Assembly: GCA_030627905.1 (NCBI GenBank)
Contig: DAOVRZ010000017.1
Span: forward strand, 1-64,000
DNA: 64,000 nt
DNA from: JAGMES01 sp023128035
GTDB lineage: Bacteria; Bacillota; Halanaerobiia; DY22613
Direction: 5' to 3'
The notes under the pieces were generated by a model, which had not been told where the DNA came from, made no database searches, and saw nothing but the letters and a program-made list of their open reading frames with translations. Within the stretch, counting starts at the first letter, position 1. Each line of letters opens with the position of its first letter. Position numbers and translations under genes: made by a program. Below, one piece after another: positions 35,534-44,471 of this stretch.

Positions 35534-36670
35534 TCACAAAAGCTGTTCAAGAAGCTTTTCATACTCCTGAACCATCTTTACATCAGAATACTTATTTGCA
35601 AAAAAAAGTTTATTCCAGTCTCCGATTTTTTGCCTAGCTTCTTTATTTTCAATTAATTTCCCAAGATAATTAGCAAAGATTTCATTACTATAATCATTAA
35701 TAATATATCCACATTCTCCATTTAAAATATTTTTATCATAAGTCACAACACCTACATTTGTTGTAACTACAGGAATACCCATTTTTAATGCCTCAACAAT
35801 CGCTAAACCAAAGCCTTCAATATAGGATGGAAAAACAAATATATCATATATCTGAAGAATATCTGCGACTTTTTCAATAAATCCGGGAAAAATTATATTT
35901 TTTAAGTTATATTTTTCAATAATCTGTTCTAGCTTGTTATAATATTTTACATTATAAATAAAATCACCTGGAATAACGAAATATAAATTATCAAATCTCT
36001 CATTTAATATCCTTGCAACTTCAATAATTCTTTCAATCCCTTTCTCTCTCGCTAACCGGCCTAAGTTACCAATAACGATAGCTTTATCAGGAATTCCAAG
36101 TTTTTTTCTCATGTATGCTTTTTTTATAGTAGTCTGAAATTTGGCTTCACTGATCCCATTTTCAATTATAATCATTTTCTCTTTCAAACCAGGAAATTGA
36201 AAAAAATTAGTCATGAAATCGTACACAAGTTTTGAAACACAGATTATTTTTGAACTTTTCTTTAAAATCTCAATATATTTTTTTTTACTTTCTCGATATA
36301 ATTTTGTGTACATTCCATGAACAATTTCGATTGTTTTGACACCTACATTTTGAGCGGCAAAATGCGCAGAAGGACAAAAGTTACAATATACTATATCTAT
36401 GCCGTAATCTGAGATTATTCGCTCTAAACTTTTAATTTGTTCTCCTTCTGTCTTTCCATAATACCTAACATAATTTATAGCATGTTCCTGCAACAACTTT
36501 TCCTTACCAGAATCAAGCAAAGTCGCGACAGAAACTTTATATTTACTCTTATCTAAATTCAATGCTAAATTTAAAATAATCTCTTGGGCGCCTCCTAACC
36601 CTTTTCCGTAACTAACAAACATCACGTTTTTTTTTCTATTATATTCTACAAAATAAACTTCATGCCCCAT
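35534..36670 (-). CDS. GT4 family glycosyltransferase
   Basis: A 378-residue GT-B enzyme. KNVMFVSYGKGLGGAQEIILN forms the acceptor-domain start, IGNLGRLAREKGIERIIEVA (around 200-219) opens the donor domain, and EGFGLAIVEALKMGIPVVTTNVG (about 290-312) contains the EX7E motif. I start it at ATG 36670 because AAAGGGGG lies 5 bases before it. A longer reading would run far into the preceding gene. The overlap with that gene is then 11 bases. Confidence 0.85.
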   Translation of the reverse strand: MGHEVYFVEYNRKKNVMFVSYGKGLGGAQEIILNLALNLDKSKYKVSVATLLDSGKEKLLQEHAINYVRYYGKTEGEQIKSLERIISDYGIDIVYCNFCPSAHFAAQNVGVKTIEIVHGMYTKLYRESKKKYIEILKKSSKIICVSKLVYDFMTNFFQFPGLKEKMIIIENGISEAKFQTTIKKAYMRKKLGIPDKAIVIGNLGRLAREKGIERIIEVARILNERFDNLYFVIPGDFIYNVKYYNKLEQIIEKYNLKNIIFPGFIEKVADILQIYDIFVFPSYIEGFGLAIVEALKMGIPVVTTNVGVVTYDKNILNGECGYIINDYSNEIFANYLGKLIENKEARQKIGDWNKLFFANKYSDVKMVQEYEKLLEQLL

Positions 36671-37424
36671 GTTTTCCCCCTTTATGCACTGCCTCATAAA
36701 ACTCTTTATCCTCTTCCATCCAGAACTCTAATCCTGCCTTTTTTAAAGTCTCCAAAATCTCTATTCTATACTGAGCATAATCTGTGTATCTCTTAGATAA
36801 TGAGCATAAAGGATGGTCTATATGCGTACCTGTTGCATTATCAATCTGACCAATAATATATCCTTTTTGTTGAGCTCTAAAACAATAGATTCCATCTTCT
36901 GCACACATTACATGAGGAAAAGGCCCCAAATCCAAGTACGTATCTAAAGTAAAAGCCATATTACATCCACCAATATTAACCTTTCTAATAATAATACCAT
37001 TTATTTTGTTTTCAGGAGAAAAACCTCCCCTTCTACCATCCTCCACAAGTTCACCAAAAACTGCTACTTGCAATATAGATTTAGGTATTTGCTCTAACGC
37101 TTTCACCAAAGCAGACAACCATCTGTGATTATAGACCATATCATTATCACTACGAATAAGGTATTTTCCCTTTGCCTGTTCTATACCCCGATTCATTGCA
37201 AATCCAGCTCCATTATTTTTTTTCAAAAGAATCAACTTATGAATGATATTTTTCTTTTTTAATGTAGTTACATATTCGACTGTTCCGTCTGTAGAATCGT
37301 TATCTACTACAATAATTTCATAAGGATTATACACAGTCTTTTTTAGAATAGATTGAATACATAATTTTGTATAACTGAGGCGATCTCTTGTAATTATAAT
37401 GATACTGGCTAGTTTTTTATTCAT
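36660..37424 (-). CDS. GT2 family glycosyltransferase
   Basis: The 254-residue product starts LASIIIITRDRLSYTKLCIQS and has VVDNDSTDG (about 38-46), the metal-site analogue IRSDNDMVY (about 90-98) and the acceptor-site segment MCAEDGIYC around 184-192. ATG 37424 is chosen over an earlier GTG because AAAGGTGAGG serves as its ribosome-binding site. It overlaps genes on both sides by a few bases, which suggests tight translational coupling in the glycan operon. Confidence 0.85.
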   Translation of the reverse strand: MNKKLASIIIITRDRLSYTKLCIQSILKKTVYNPYEIIVVDNDSTDGTVEYVTTLKKKNIIHKLILLKKNNGAGFAMNRGIEQAKGKYLIRSDNDMVYNHRWLSALVKALEQIPKSILQVAVFGELVEDGRRGGFSPENKINGIIIRKVNIGGCNMAFTLDTYLDLGPFPHVMCAEDGIYCFRAQQKGYIIGQIDNATGTHIDHPLCSLSKRYTDYAQYRIEILETLKKAGLEFWMEEDKEFYEAVHKGGKHGA

Positions 37425-38160
37425 TTTTTTCCTCACCTTTTATCCATTTGTCATCAAACAATTGACAACTCTTTTTATGAATTTTTTCACGTTTTTGAAA
37501 ACTTATAGGTGAACCCTGAAAATGATGAATTATAGTAACAGGGCAATAAACTACCCTATATCCAAGGCGTCTAGCACGAAAAGAATAATCTGTTTCTTCT
37601 GCATACATAAAAAATCTCTCATCAAAAAAACCAATCTTTTCAATATACTTTCTTTTTATCAAATAACAAGCCCCACATACATCAATACAGTCGCAAATTT
37701 GATTGAATTTGTCAGCAGTATCTTTTTCACCAGTTCCACGAAGGATAGCATGCCCATCTTTTTCAACAACACCTGCATGAAGAATCACTCCCTGTAGATT
37801 AACCTGTTTATTACCCACAACTGCTATCTGTTCATCAATTTCAGCACACTGAACCATCTTTTTTAGCCAACCTGGAACCACCACAGTATCCGGATTTAAA
37901 AAAAGAACATATTTACCCTTTCCCTCTCTAATTCCTTGATTCCATGCTTTCGCACATCCTACGTTTTTTGAGTTAAATATGATCTTTATATTTTTTTTAT
38001 TTAACTTTTCTAGATATGCCCTACTACCATCACAACTTAAATTATCAATAATGATCAAATGATAGGGGTAATGGGTAGATTGACGAATACTTTGGATACA
38101 CTTTTGTAAAAATAAACGAGTATTATAATTAACAATAACTATATCTACATAATCATCCAT
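37417..38160 (-). CDS. GT2 family rhamnosyltransferase-like glycosyltransferase
   Basis: A 247-residue GT2 enzyme of the WbbL/rhamnosyltransferase-like type: VDIVIVNYNTRLFLQKCIQSI at the N-terminus, IIDNLSCDGS, then FLNPDTVV as metal site, and FDERFFMYAEETDYSFRARRLGY near 190-212. The last motif is the hallmark of the group. The dTDP-rhamnose genes at 47-52 kb could supply its donor, but the sugar is inference. ATG 38160 follows GTGAGGG by 9 bases. It overlaps both neighbours. Confidence 0.82.
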   Translation of the reverse strand: MDDYVDIVIVNYNTRLFLQKCIQSIRQSTHYPYHLIIIDNLSCDGSRAYLEKLNKKNIKIIFNSKNVGCAKAWNQGIREGKGKYVLFLNPDTVVVPGWLKKMVQCAEIDEQIAVVGNKQVNLQGVILHAGVVEKDGHAILRGTGEKDTADKFNQICDCIDVCGACYLIKRKYIEKIGFFDERFFMYAEETDYSFRARRLGYRVVYCPVTIIHHFQGSPISFQKREKIHKKSCQLFDDKWIKGEEKNE

Positions 38161-40651
38161 AATTGTTACCCTCACTAATCTTTCGTGTTACATCTAAAAT
38201 CAAGCTCTGATCCCGTAAAATAACTTGAAGTTTTTCCATCTGTTTTATCATCTCACTAACACGATCATTCCAATCTTCTCCAACAATTGCTTTCTTTCTT
38301 TTATTCTTTTCCCTCCATGAGTCATGTTTTAAAACTTTCTCTAACAAAAATACAAATTCATCATAACTTTTTGCAATATTTACTACATCACTAAACTGAG
38401 AGATTTCAGGTAAATCTACACTGACAATAGGCTTACCTGAAGCAAGATACTCATAAACTTTTACTGGATTTGTAGCTAAAGTAAGTTGAGTCATTTTAAA
38501 TGGAATAATTGCAATATCAAAATACTGTATATATTTGGGTAACTCTTGATAGGGCTTTTCTCCTAAAAAGTAAATATTTTTATTTTGAGATAACGAATCT
38601 ATATCTACAGTATGCTGACCAATTAACACGAATGAATAATTATTTAATCTTTTCGCAGCATACTCTATAAGCTCTAAATCAAACCATTCAGCAATAGCAC
38701 CATAATAACCTATAATGGGTTTTGGAATATTTATTATATCTTTCGGTATTTCAAGTTTTTTTTGAGGTTTAAAATGTTCACTCTCTACGCCATTGGGAAT
38801 GAGGATAGTATTTTTGTTATATTTTTTCATTTTCTGTTCAAGTAATTTTGAACTTGCAAAGATGAGGTCTGCATTCTTAGCTAAATCTTCTTCCCTCCTA
38901 CTTAAATCCGGGCAAAATCTCTTTAAATCAGAAAAATCCTCATAAGCATCCATACAATCATAGATTAAATAATGACGATTAAAATTTGATAATATAGTTT
39001 GCCAGTAAGGAACCTCAAGCAAAAGTATTGGATTTTCAATATTTAATTTCTTTAATACTGTATAGATCGAAGAAATAATTTTATGACTACTCATCAAATT
39101 AGATAAATGATAATAAACTATTCCTCGGCCATCAGGAGAAAATGAGTAGATTTTTTCATCAATTTTCTCTAACTTTCCCCCTGGATGACACATGTTACTG
39201 ATATAAAGTATTTTATATCCAATTTTAGACAAACGACTACAAAGTTGTTGTGGACGTTGATACCGATAATTCCATGGAATAACTCCAAAAACTACAATAT
39301 CCTTACTTTCTTTTCTCGTACAAGCACCTGCTAGTACGTCTTTCCATCTATTTTCAAAGAGATATTGACTTTCTCTGAAATATAAATTTCTTGTATTTCG
39401 TTCATTGAATTTTTTTTTATTTAAACTCCCTTCATGGTAATGAAGTATCTTAGCATTAGGACAATATACAATACGATAACCCTTTTCTAACATACGCAAA
39501 GAGAGATCTGTCTCCTCAAAGTAGAAAAAATAATTTTCATCAAAAGCTCCAACTTTATTCAAAGCTTTACGACGAATCAAGTAACATGCTCCGCTAACAC
39601 TATAACAATCTTCTACTTTATCATATAGACCTAACCTATCTTTTTCATGCCATCCTCTAGGAGAACATATCGAATCAAGCTGAGTAACTCCTGCACCCAC
39701 AATTTGATTTTTTTTGTTTACCAGTTTGGGACCTACAACTCCGATTTTATCATCCGTTTTTGCAGTCTCAATCATTTCTGTTAACCAACCTTTGCTCATC
39801 CTAAGATCTGTATTTAAAACAGCAACAAATTCACCATTCCCTGCCATAATACCTTGATTACAAGCTGTGGCATAACCATAATTTTTTTTATTCTCAATTA
39901 AAGTTATCTTCAATAACTTACGAAGATAACTAATACTTCCATCCATACTCCCATTATCAACAACAATAATATTATGTGGATATATAGTATTGATTCGAAT
40001 AGATTCAATACATTCTTTTAAATAAGAGAGAGTGTTATAATTAATAATTACAAGATCCACAGATTTATCGCTTTCCTGATGGTTATTTAATATTGATATA
40101 TTCTTAATATCACTAGAAGAATTCAAATTTTCTTTGAAGACAGTTGTTTGAAACATCTTCAGTTCCATTCCCAAAGCAATTAATTGAGCGTTTTTTAAAA
40201 TTGAATTTTTATAAATAAAATTACGTAAAATTTTTAAAATTTTAAAAGGAATCTCCTGAATACGAAAGTGAAAATATACTAAAACAGTTTTACCTGGAAT
40301 AAAATATTGAGGATAGGCTAAAACTATTTCTTCCTCTACAATAATTAATTTTTTATTCTTCATTATAACTCGAATAAAATTTAAGTCTAGATCAATCAAA
40401 TCATCAATAATAACTAAATCTATTAAATTATATCTGTCGTTAAAATATTCTTCTAAATTTATTTCTTTATTTATATGCTTAATAGAAATTTCTTTTTGAG
40501 AAGGAAAAAATATATTGGAATATAAAAAGATATTAATATGACAAAATGAGTGATAAATTCTTTTTAACTGATCAAAAAGAGATTCTAAGTTTTCTTTCGT
40601 TGAATTTTTTCCATAAATTAATATATTTAAAGATTTATCAACCGTCTCCAT
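38153..40651 (-). CDS. Two-domain glycosyltransferase (GT2 plus GT4)
   Basis: An 832-residue protein. The first 190 residues are of unknown type. A GT2 domain follows (SVDLVIINYNTLSYLKECIES, VDNGSMDGS, VLNTDLRM and FDENYFFYFEETDLSLRMLEKGY), paralogous to the GT2 encoded next. After about residue 445 a GT4-like domain begins (VFGVIPWNYRYQRPQQLCSRL) with PIIGYYGAIAEWFDL and the donor end KVYEYLASGKPIVSVDL. Such a fusion could add two consecutive sugars. ATG 40651 is chosen because AGGAGG lies 9 bases upstream. Confidence 0.83.
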   Translation of the reverse strand: METVDKSLNILIYGKNSTKENLESLFDQLKRIYHSFCHINIFLYSNIFFPSQKEISIKHINKEINLEEYFNDRYNLIDLVIIDDLIDLDLNFIRVIMKNKKLIIVEEEIVLAYPQYFIPGKTVLVYFHFRIQEIPFKILKILRNFIYKNSILKNAQLIALGMELKMFQTTVFKENLNSSSDIKNISILNNHQESDKSVDLVIINYNTLSYLKECIESIRINTIYPHNIIVVDNGSMDGSISYLRKLLKITLIENKKNYGYATACNQGIMAGNGEFVAVLNTDLRMSKGWLTEMIETAKTDDKIGVVGPKLVNKKNQIVGAGVTQLDSICSPRGWHEKDRLGLYDKVEDCYSVSGACYLIRRKALNKVGAFDENYFFYFEETDLSLRMLEKGYRIVYCPNAKILHYHEGSLNKKKFNERNTRNLYFRESQYLFENRWKDVLAGACTRKESKDIVVFGVIPWNYRYQRPQQLCSRLSKIGYKILYISNMCHPGGKLEKIDEKIYSFSPDGRGIVYYHLSNLMSSHKIISSIYTVLKKLNIENPILLLEVPYWQTILSNFNRHYLIYDCMDAYEDFSDLKRFCPDLSRREEDLAKNADLIFASSKLLEQKMKKYNKNTILIPNGVESEHFKPQKKLEIPKDIINIPKPIIGYYGAIAEWFDLELIEYAAKRLNNYSFVLIGQHTVDIDSLSQNKNIYFLGEKPYQELPKYIQYFDIAIIPFKMTQLTLATNPVKVYEYLASGKPIVSVDLPEISQFSDVVNIAKSYDEFVFLLEKVLKHDSWREKNKRKKAIVGEDWNDRVSEMIKQMEKLQVILRDQSLILDVTRKISEGNNYG

Positions 40652-40711
40652 TTGTTTTTTCCTCCTATTCAAAATTCATAAAGAAACAATGATCTTAATC
40701 TTCTTCCTAAG

Positions 40712-41386
40712 TTACGTTCCCATTTCTTGTAATTGCTTTTTTTCATTAGGAGATAGAATTATTTTTTTAGCAGCCTTAATTTGTTCATTACTAACTTTAA
40801 GATTAAGAAAATTAATAATCCTATTTATTTCTCGCTTTGATTTTGCAACTACATTGTCGTAGCTTAATTCCATTCTAAGCAAATTAGGATATTTCTCAAA
40901 AAAATTAGAAATTCTTTTTTGATATATTTTAGCCAAATTAATACCGGTTTCAATTTCCATATTTTCTCGTTGTCTAAGCGATTGCGCTATCGCCAAAGAA
41001 TCACGATAACAAACAATAAAGTAAGGATTGAATAAAAACGGCATATATAACTCAATCGTCAAACTTGTTCTTGGATCTTTCCAACCCCAAATTTCCGATG
41101 TTCTTTTTTCAAACAATTCTCTAATTCTTTCTTTAAATCTTTCTTTTTGTACCAAGATAACTTCTTTGTCTGGTGGGTTTTGCCAATTTCCTCCGACAGT
41201 TCGCAAAATATCTCTATTTAGAGAAAGAAATTCTAAATCTTCAAAATGACCTTTTGGATTTCCGCGTCCTCCCCCTAATAATTTTTTTCCCATATCGACA
41301 CCAAGTTTCGTTAAAATACCAGCAGTCATCGAAGTACCACTTCTATGCATTCCTAAAACCACAATAACTTTTTGGTTTTTATCCAC
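40712..41386 (-). CDS. Sulfotransferase family protein
   Basis: The 224-residue product has the PAPS-binding P-loop-like motif VVLGMHRSGTSMTAGIL near its N-terminus, and WKDPRTSLTIELY with the following YRDSLAIAQSLRQRE at about 110-145, which match the 3'-phosphate-binding part of sulfotransferases. It would move sulfate from PAPS to a glycan hydroxyl. PAPS could come from CysD/CysNC, encoded 3-6 kb upstream. GTG 41386 is chosen because AAGGAG lies 9 bases before it; an ATG further out would add 30 unlikely residues. Confidence 0.75.
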   Translation of the reverse strand: MDKNQKVIVVLGMHRSGTSMTAGILTKLGVDMGKKLLGGGRGNPKGHFEDLEFLSLNRDILRTVGGNWQNPPDKEVILVQKERFKERIRELFEKRTSEIWGWKDPRTSLTIELYMPFLFNPYFIVCYRDSLAIAQSLRQRENMEIETGINLAKIYQKRISNFFEKYPNLLRMELSYDNVVAKSKREINRIINFLNLKVSNEQIKAAKKIILSPNEKKQLQEMGT

Positions 41387-41465
41387 AATTTTACACTCCT
41401 TGATTTCCCATATTATATTAAGTTTATGATTATTATATGCTATAGTTATATGCAATGTGTTATAA

Positions 41466-42467
41466 TTAGTTTTCATTAAAAGACCTATTTAATATTTTTC
41501 TACTCAAAATGTGAATCAATTTTTCAAGACGGATTACATAGGTATGATCCTGAAGTGTCCTTCGATAAGCCTCTAAAGAATTTTTTTTTCGTTCTTGTTC
41601 ATTTCTTAAATAATTATTAATTTTTAATTTTAAATCATTTAAATTAGAATAATGAACTATTTCTTCATTTAATTCGTAGTATTTACCTAAATTTTCGCGC
41701 CATGAAATTAGTTGAAATGATTGGCAGGCAGCAATATCAAATGTGCGATTATTAGGTGTATTTGCGGGTAAAAAAGTTGGATTATAATTGATATCATTGT
41801 TGGATCGTTGGATGTTCAAAACAATTTTTGCCCCATTATAGTATTTTACTACCTCAGTTGGGGGAATCGTTTCATTTATAATATTCGATTTTAGCCTGTT
41901 ATAATTTTTCAATCGTTCCCACCATTGACCGATAATTATGAATTTTTTATTGAGAAGAAAAGGAGTCATTTGATCGAATAATTCTAATCTGATTGGTAAT
42001 GCACTTCCTATAAAACAGATATCATATTTATATTTCTTAGCTACAGGCATTGGATAATAAAGAGTAGGATTAACACCTAAAGGAAGATGAATGCAATTTT
42101 TTTTGTTCTTACGATAAAAAAGTACACAACTTGATTCTTGAGTAATCACAAAATCATAAGAACTAGCCATTTTTATATGGCGACTTATATTATGGGGATC
42201 ATCAACTACCCACACACCGATGGGTACGTTAAATTTTTTTAATTGATTCAAAAAATGTTGAGATATAGTTCCTCTAAAAGCAATTATAACTTCAGGCTTA
42301 AATTTATTAACTTTCTCATAAAGATTTTGTATAGGCTCATTTTCAGAAAGAAAGGTCTCGAAAGAAAAATACTTATTATTCTTTTCAATTTTTCGAAACC
42401 CATCAATAATATTCGGATCAAGATATGAAAGTGATTTTATACCTGAAGATATATAAAACAATCTCAT
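41466..42467 (-). CDS. CgeB-family protein, paralogue 1
   Basis: A 333-residue GT-B-like protein of the CgeB (spore maturation) group. Motifs include VGVWVVDDP style text (here IGVWVVDDPHNISRH, about 83-97), ITQESSCVLFYRKN, LPLGVNPTLYYPM, DICFIGSALPIR and the donor-side NNRTFDIAACQSFQLIS near 242-258. In Bacillus subtilis CgeB belongs to the spore crust genes, and family members are probably glycosyltransferases. It is closely similar in sequence and length to the gene next upstream, so the pair arose by tandem duplication. Confidence 0.8.
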   Translation of the reverse strand: MRLFYISSGIKSLSYLDPNIIDGFRKIEKNNKYFSFETFLSENEPIQNLYEKVNKFKPEVIIAFRGTISQHFLNQLKKFNVPIGVWVVDDPHNISRHIKMASSYDFVITQESSCVLFYRKNKKNCIHLPLGVNPTLYYPMPVAKKYKYDICFIGSALPIRLELFDQMTPFLLNKKFIIIGQWWERLKNYNRLKSNIINETIPPTEVVKYYNGAKIVLNIQRSNNDINYNPTFLPANTPNNRTFDIAACQSFQLISWRENLGKYYELNEEIVHYSNLNDLKLKINNYLRNEQERKKNSLEAYRRTLQDHTYVIRLEKLIHILSRKILNRSFNEN

Positions 42468-43465
42468 TTTGACACCTCTTTGTTATTTTGTTTTAATATC
42501 TGAGTATCTAACTTCTTAATTAATCCACGTAATCGCACATAATACGTATGATCAAGTAGGGTTCTTTTATATGCCTGTTCTGCAATTTCATTTCGTAATT
42601 GTTCGTTTGTTAAATAATAATTGATTTTTTGAATCAAATCTTTTAGATTATTATAACTAACAATTTCCTTATTCAAATCATAATATTTTTTCAGATCCCT
42701 TCGATGAGTAATGAGCTGAAATGCCTTGCATGCACCGATATCAAATGTCCGATTATTAGGTGTATAAGCCGGAATATTTTCAGGATTGCGATTAACATCA
42801 TTGTTATCACGATGTACATTAAGAACAATTTTAGATCTATTATAATATCTTGTTACCTCCAGAGGTTCCATTATTTCAAGACGAAAATGAGACTTTATTT
42901 CTTGATAATGTTTTAGTTTATACCAACCATTCCCGATAATAATAATTTTTTTTCCATGAAGTGACGGTATTAAGCTGTTAAAAAATCCAACTCTTCCAGG
43001 CCATGCATTACCAACAAAACAAATATCATACTCATAACTAGTCTCCATAGGATAATAATTATTGATATTTACTGCTAATGGACAATGAATACTTGGTGTA
43101 TCTCTTTTTTTTCTATAAAACAATAAACAACTAGATTCCTGAGTAATGATAAAGTTATAATACTTTACTTTCTGCTCATAATTACTTAAGCTATAAGGAT
43201 CATTAACTACCCACAAACCAATAGGTACTCCAAAAGTTTTTAACGTTTCTGTGATGGGATGAGCATCGTGACCGAAAACAACTATAATGCTTGGTTTAAA
43301 TTTTTTCGTTTTTTCCATTAAACTCTGAATAGGTTCTTTTTCAGTAAAAAAAGTTTCTACAGAAAAACCCTCTAAATCATTTTCTAATTCTCTAAAAGCA
43401 CTAACAATGCTTGGATTTAGATCAGATAAAGTTTTTTTTCCAGAAGAAACATATAGTAAGTTCAT
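42464..43465 (-). CDS. CgeB-family protein, paralogue 2
   Basis: The second CgeB-like protein, also 333 residues when started at ATG 43465 behind AAAGGAGG. It shares the order IGLWVVNDPYSLSN, ITQESSCLLFYRKK, CPLAVNINNYYPM, DICFVGNAWPGR, NNRTFDIGACKAFQLIT with its neighbour. The stop overlaps the start of paralogue 1 by 4 bases. Divergence between the two suggests separate acceptor or donor preference, which is inference. Confidence 0.8.
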   Translation of the reverse strand: MNLLYVSSGKKTLSDLNPSIVSAFRELENDLEGFSVETFFTEKEPIQSLMEKTKKFKPSIIVVFGHDAHPITETLKTFGVPIGLWVVNDPYSLSNYEQKVKYYNFIITQESSCLLFYRKKRDTPSIHCPLAVNINNYYPMETSYEYDICFVGNAWPGRVGFFNSLIPSLHGKKIIIIGNGWYKLKHYQEIKSHFRLEIMEPLEVTRYYNRSKIVLNVHRDNNDVNRNPENIPAYTPNNRTFDIGACKAFQLITHRRDLKKYYDLNKEIVSYNNLKDLIQKINYYLTNEQLRNEIAEQAYKRTLLDHTYYVRLRGLIKKLDTQILKQNNKEVSK

Positions 43466-43503
43466 TTTTTCCTCCTTTGTTAAAATAATAAAAACCCAAT
43501 TTG

Positions 43504-44307
43504 TCACTCAACAATTATATAACCAGATTCTGAAGTAGATGACGTTTTTAATTTATAGCCTAAGTTTTTTAGACGTCTTTCAAAATTTTGAAAACCTCCT
43601 GGCTTAACTTTATAATTTTTAATATAATAAGAAAGATTCTTACGAATTTCATCAATTTGATGACCATTATTGACTACAAGATATTCATCATTCCAAGCCA
43701 CAAGATATCCCAGATTTTTCACTGCTATAGAAAAAGCCCTATCATTAGGAAATAAAAAATCATTTAAACCAAAGTTTTCCCATCTAATTCCTGCATCCCA
43801 TATTTTTCTTCGAAAGATTGAAGGTGTCATTATATTATATTTAGCTACATAAATTGTATTATTAGTATTATCATTCATCTTACTCGCTGGCTTGACATCT
43901 GAAACTTCTCCAAGTTCCGTTTGTGGAAATGGTGAATACAATGATAGTAAACCCAAATTACTAAATTTTTCAAAGGTATTAAGCATTTTTTGATCCCAAC
44001 CAGGTTTATATGTGAGATCATTCTCAGAAATGTGTAAAAACGGAGCACTTGCAAAATTTAGTCCTCTATTTATTGCTAAGCCTCCACCAATATTCTTGTT
44101 TAACAGGATTGGATAACAGTTGTCATAATTTCTACAAATCCTTTTAATAATTTCTTGACACCCATCTTTAGAATTGTTGTCAACAATAAATAGCTCAAAA
44201 GGCACAGTAATAGTTTTAAGATAAGAGTTGATAGTATTTCTCAATAAATGCCAACGGTTCCAACTCACCAATACAGTAGATATAAGAGGCTTTTTTCGTT
44301 TTATCAC
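43504..44307 (-). CDS. GT2 family glycosyltransferase, first gene of the glycan operon
   Basis: A 267-residue GT-A enzyme: LISTVLVSWNRWHLLRNTIN, FIVDNNSKDG (about 38-47), and HISENDLTY as the metal-site region around 96-104. The C-terminal part includes WENFGLNDFLFPNDRAFS, with a possible catalytic Asp. It starts with GTG behind GGAGGTG. It heads the ten-gene minus-strand operon that runs to the terminator at 32113, and a sigma-E-like promoter lies about 40 bases upstream. Confidence 0.8.
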   Translation of the reverse strand: MIKRKKPLISTVLVSWNRWHLLRNTINSYLKTITVPFELFIVDNNSKDGCQEIIKRICRNYDNCYPILLNKNIGGGLAINRGLNFASAPFLHISENDLTYKPGWDQKMLNTFEKFSNLGLLSLYSPFPQTELGEVSDVKPASKMNDNTNNTIYVAKYNIMTPSIFRRKIWDAGIRWENFGLNDFLFPNDRAFSIAVKNLGYLVAWNDEYLVVNNGHQIDEIRKNLSYYIKNYKVKPGGFQNFERRLKNLGYKLKTSSTSESGYIIVE

Positions 44308-44347
44308 TCTTTACACCTCCAGATTCATCTTTCCATTTCATCATCGG

Positions 44348-44376
44348 ATAATATGATTCGCCCACAAAAAGTATTT
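44348..44376 (-). promoter_or_regulatory. Possible sigma-E-like promoter of the glycan operon
   Basis: Minus-strand AAATACT, 14 bases, CATATTAT is an incomplete match to the mother-cell sigma-E pattern (kmATATT, 13-15 bases, CATACAmT). The position fits the operon start. The rest of 44308-44434 shows nothing else. Confidence 0.3.
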
Positions 44377-44434
44377 TAGTCGCACTCTCGTGCCATATAT
44401 ATTATGTAGCAAACAAAAAAAAGTTCAACAAAAT

Positions 44435-44468
44435 AAAACCATTCACCTCTAATGAGGTGAATGGTTTT
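44435..44468 (-). terminator. Terminator after cysNC
   Basis: AAAACCATTCACCTC and GAGGTGAATGGTTTT form a 15-bp stem with a 4-base loop, followed on the minus strand by ATTTTGTTG, immediately after the stop. It separates the PAPS operon from the glycan operon. Confidence 0.85.
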
Positions 44469-44471
44469 ATT

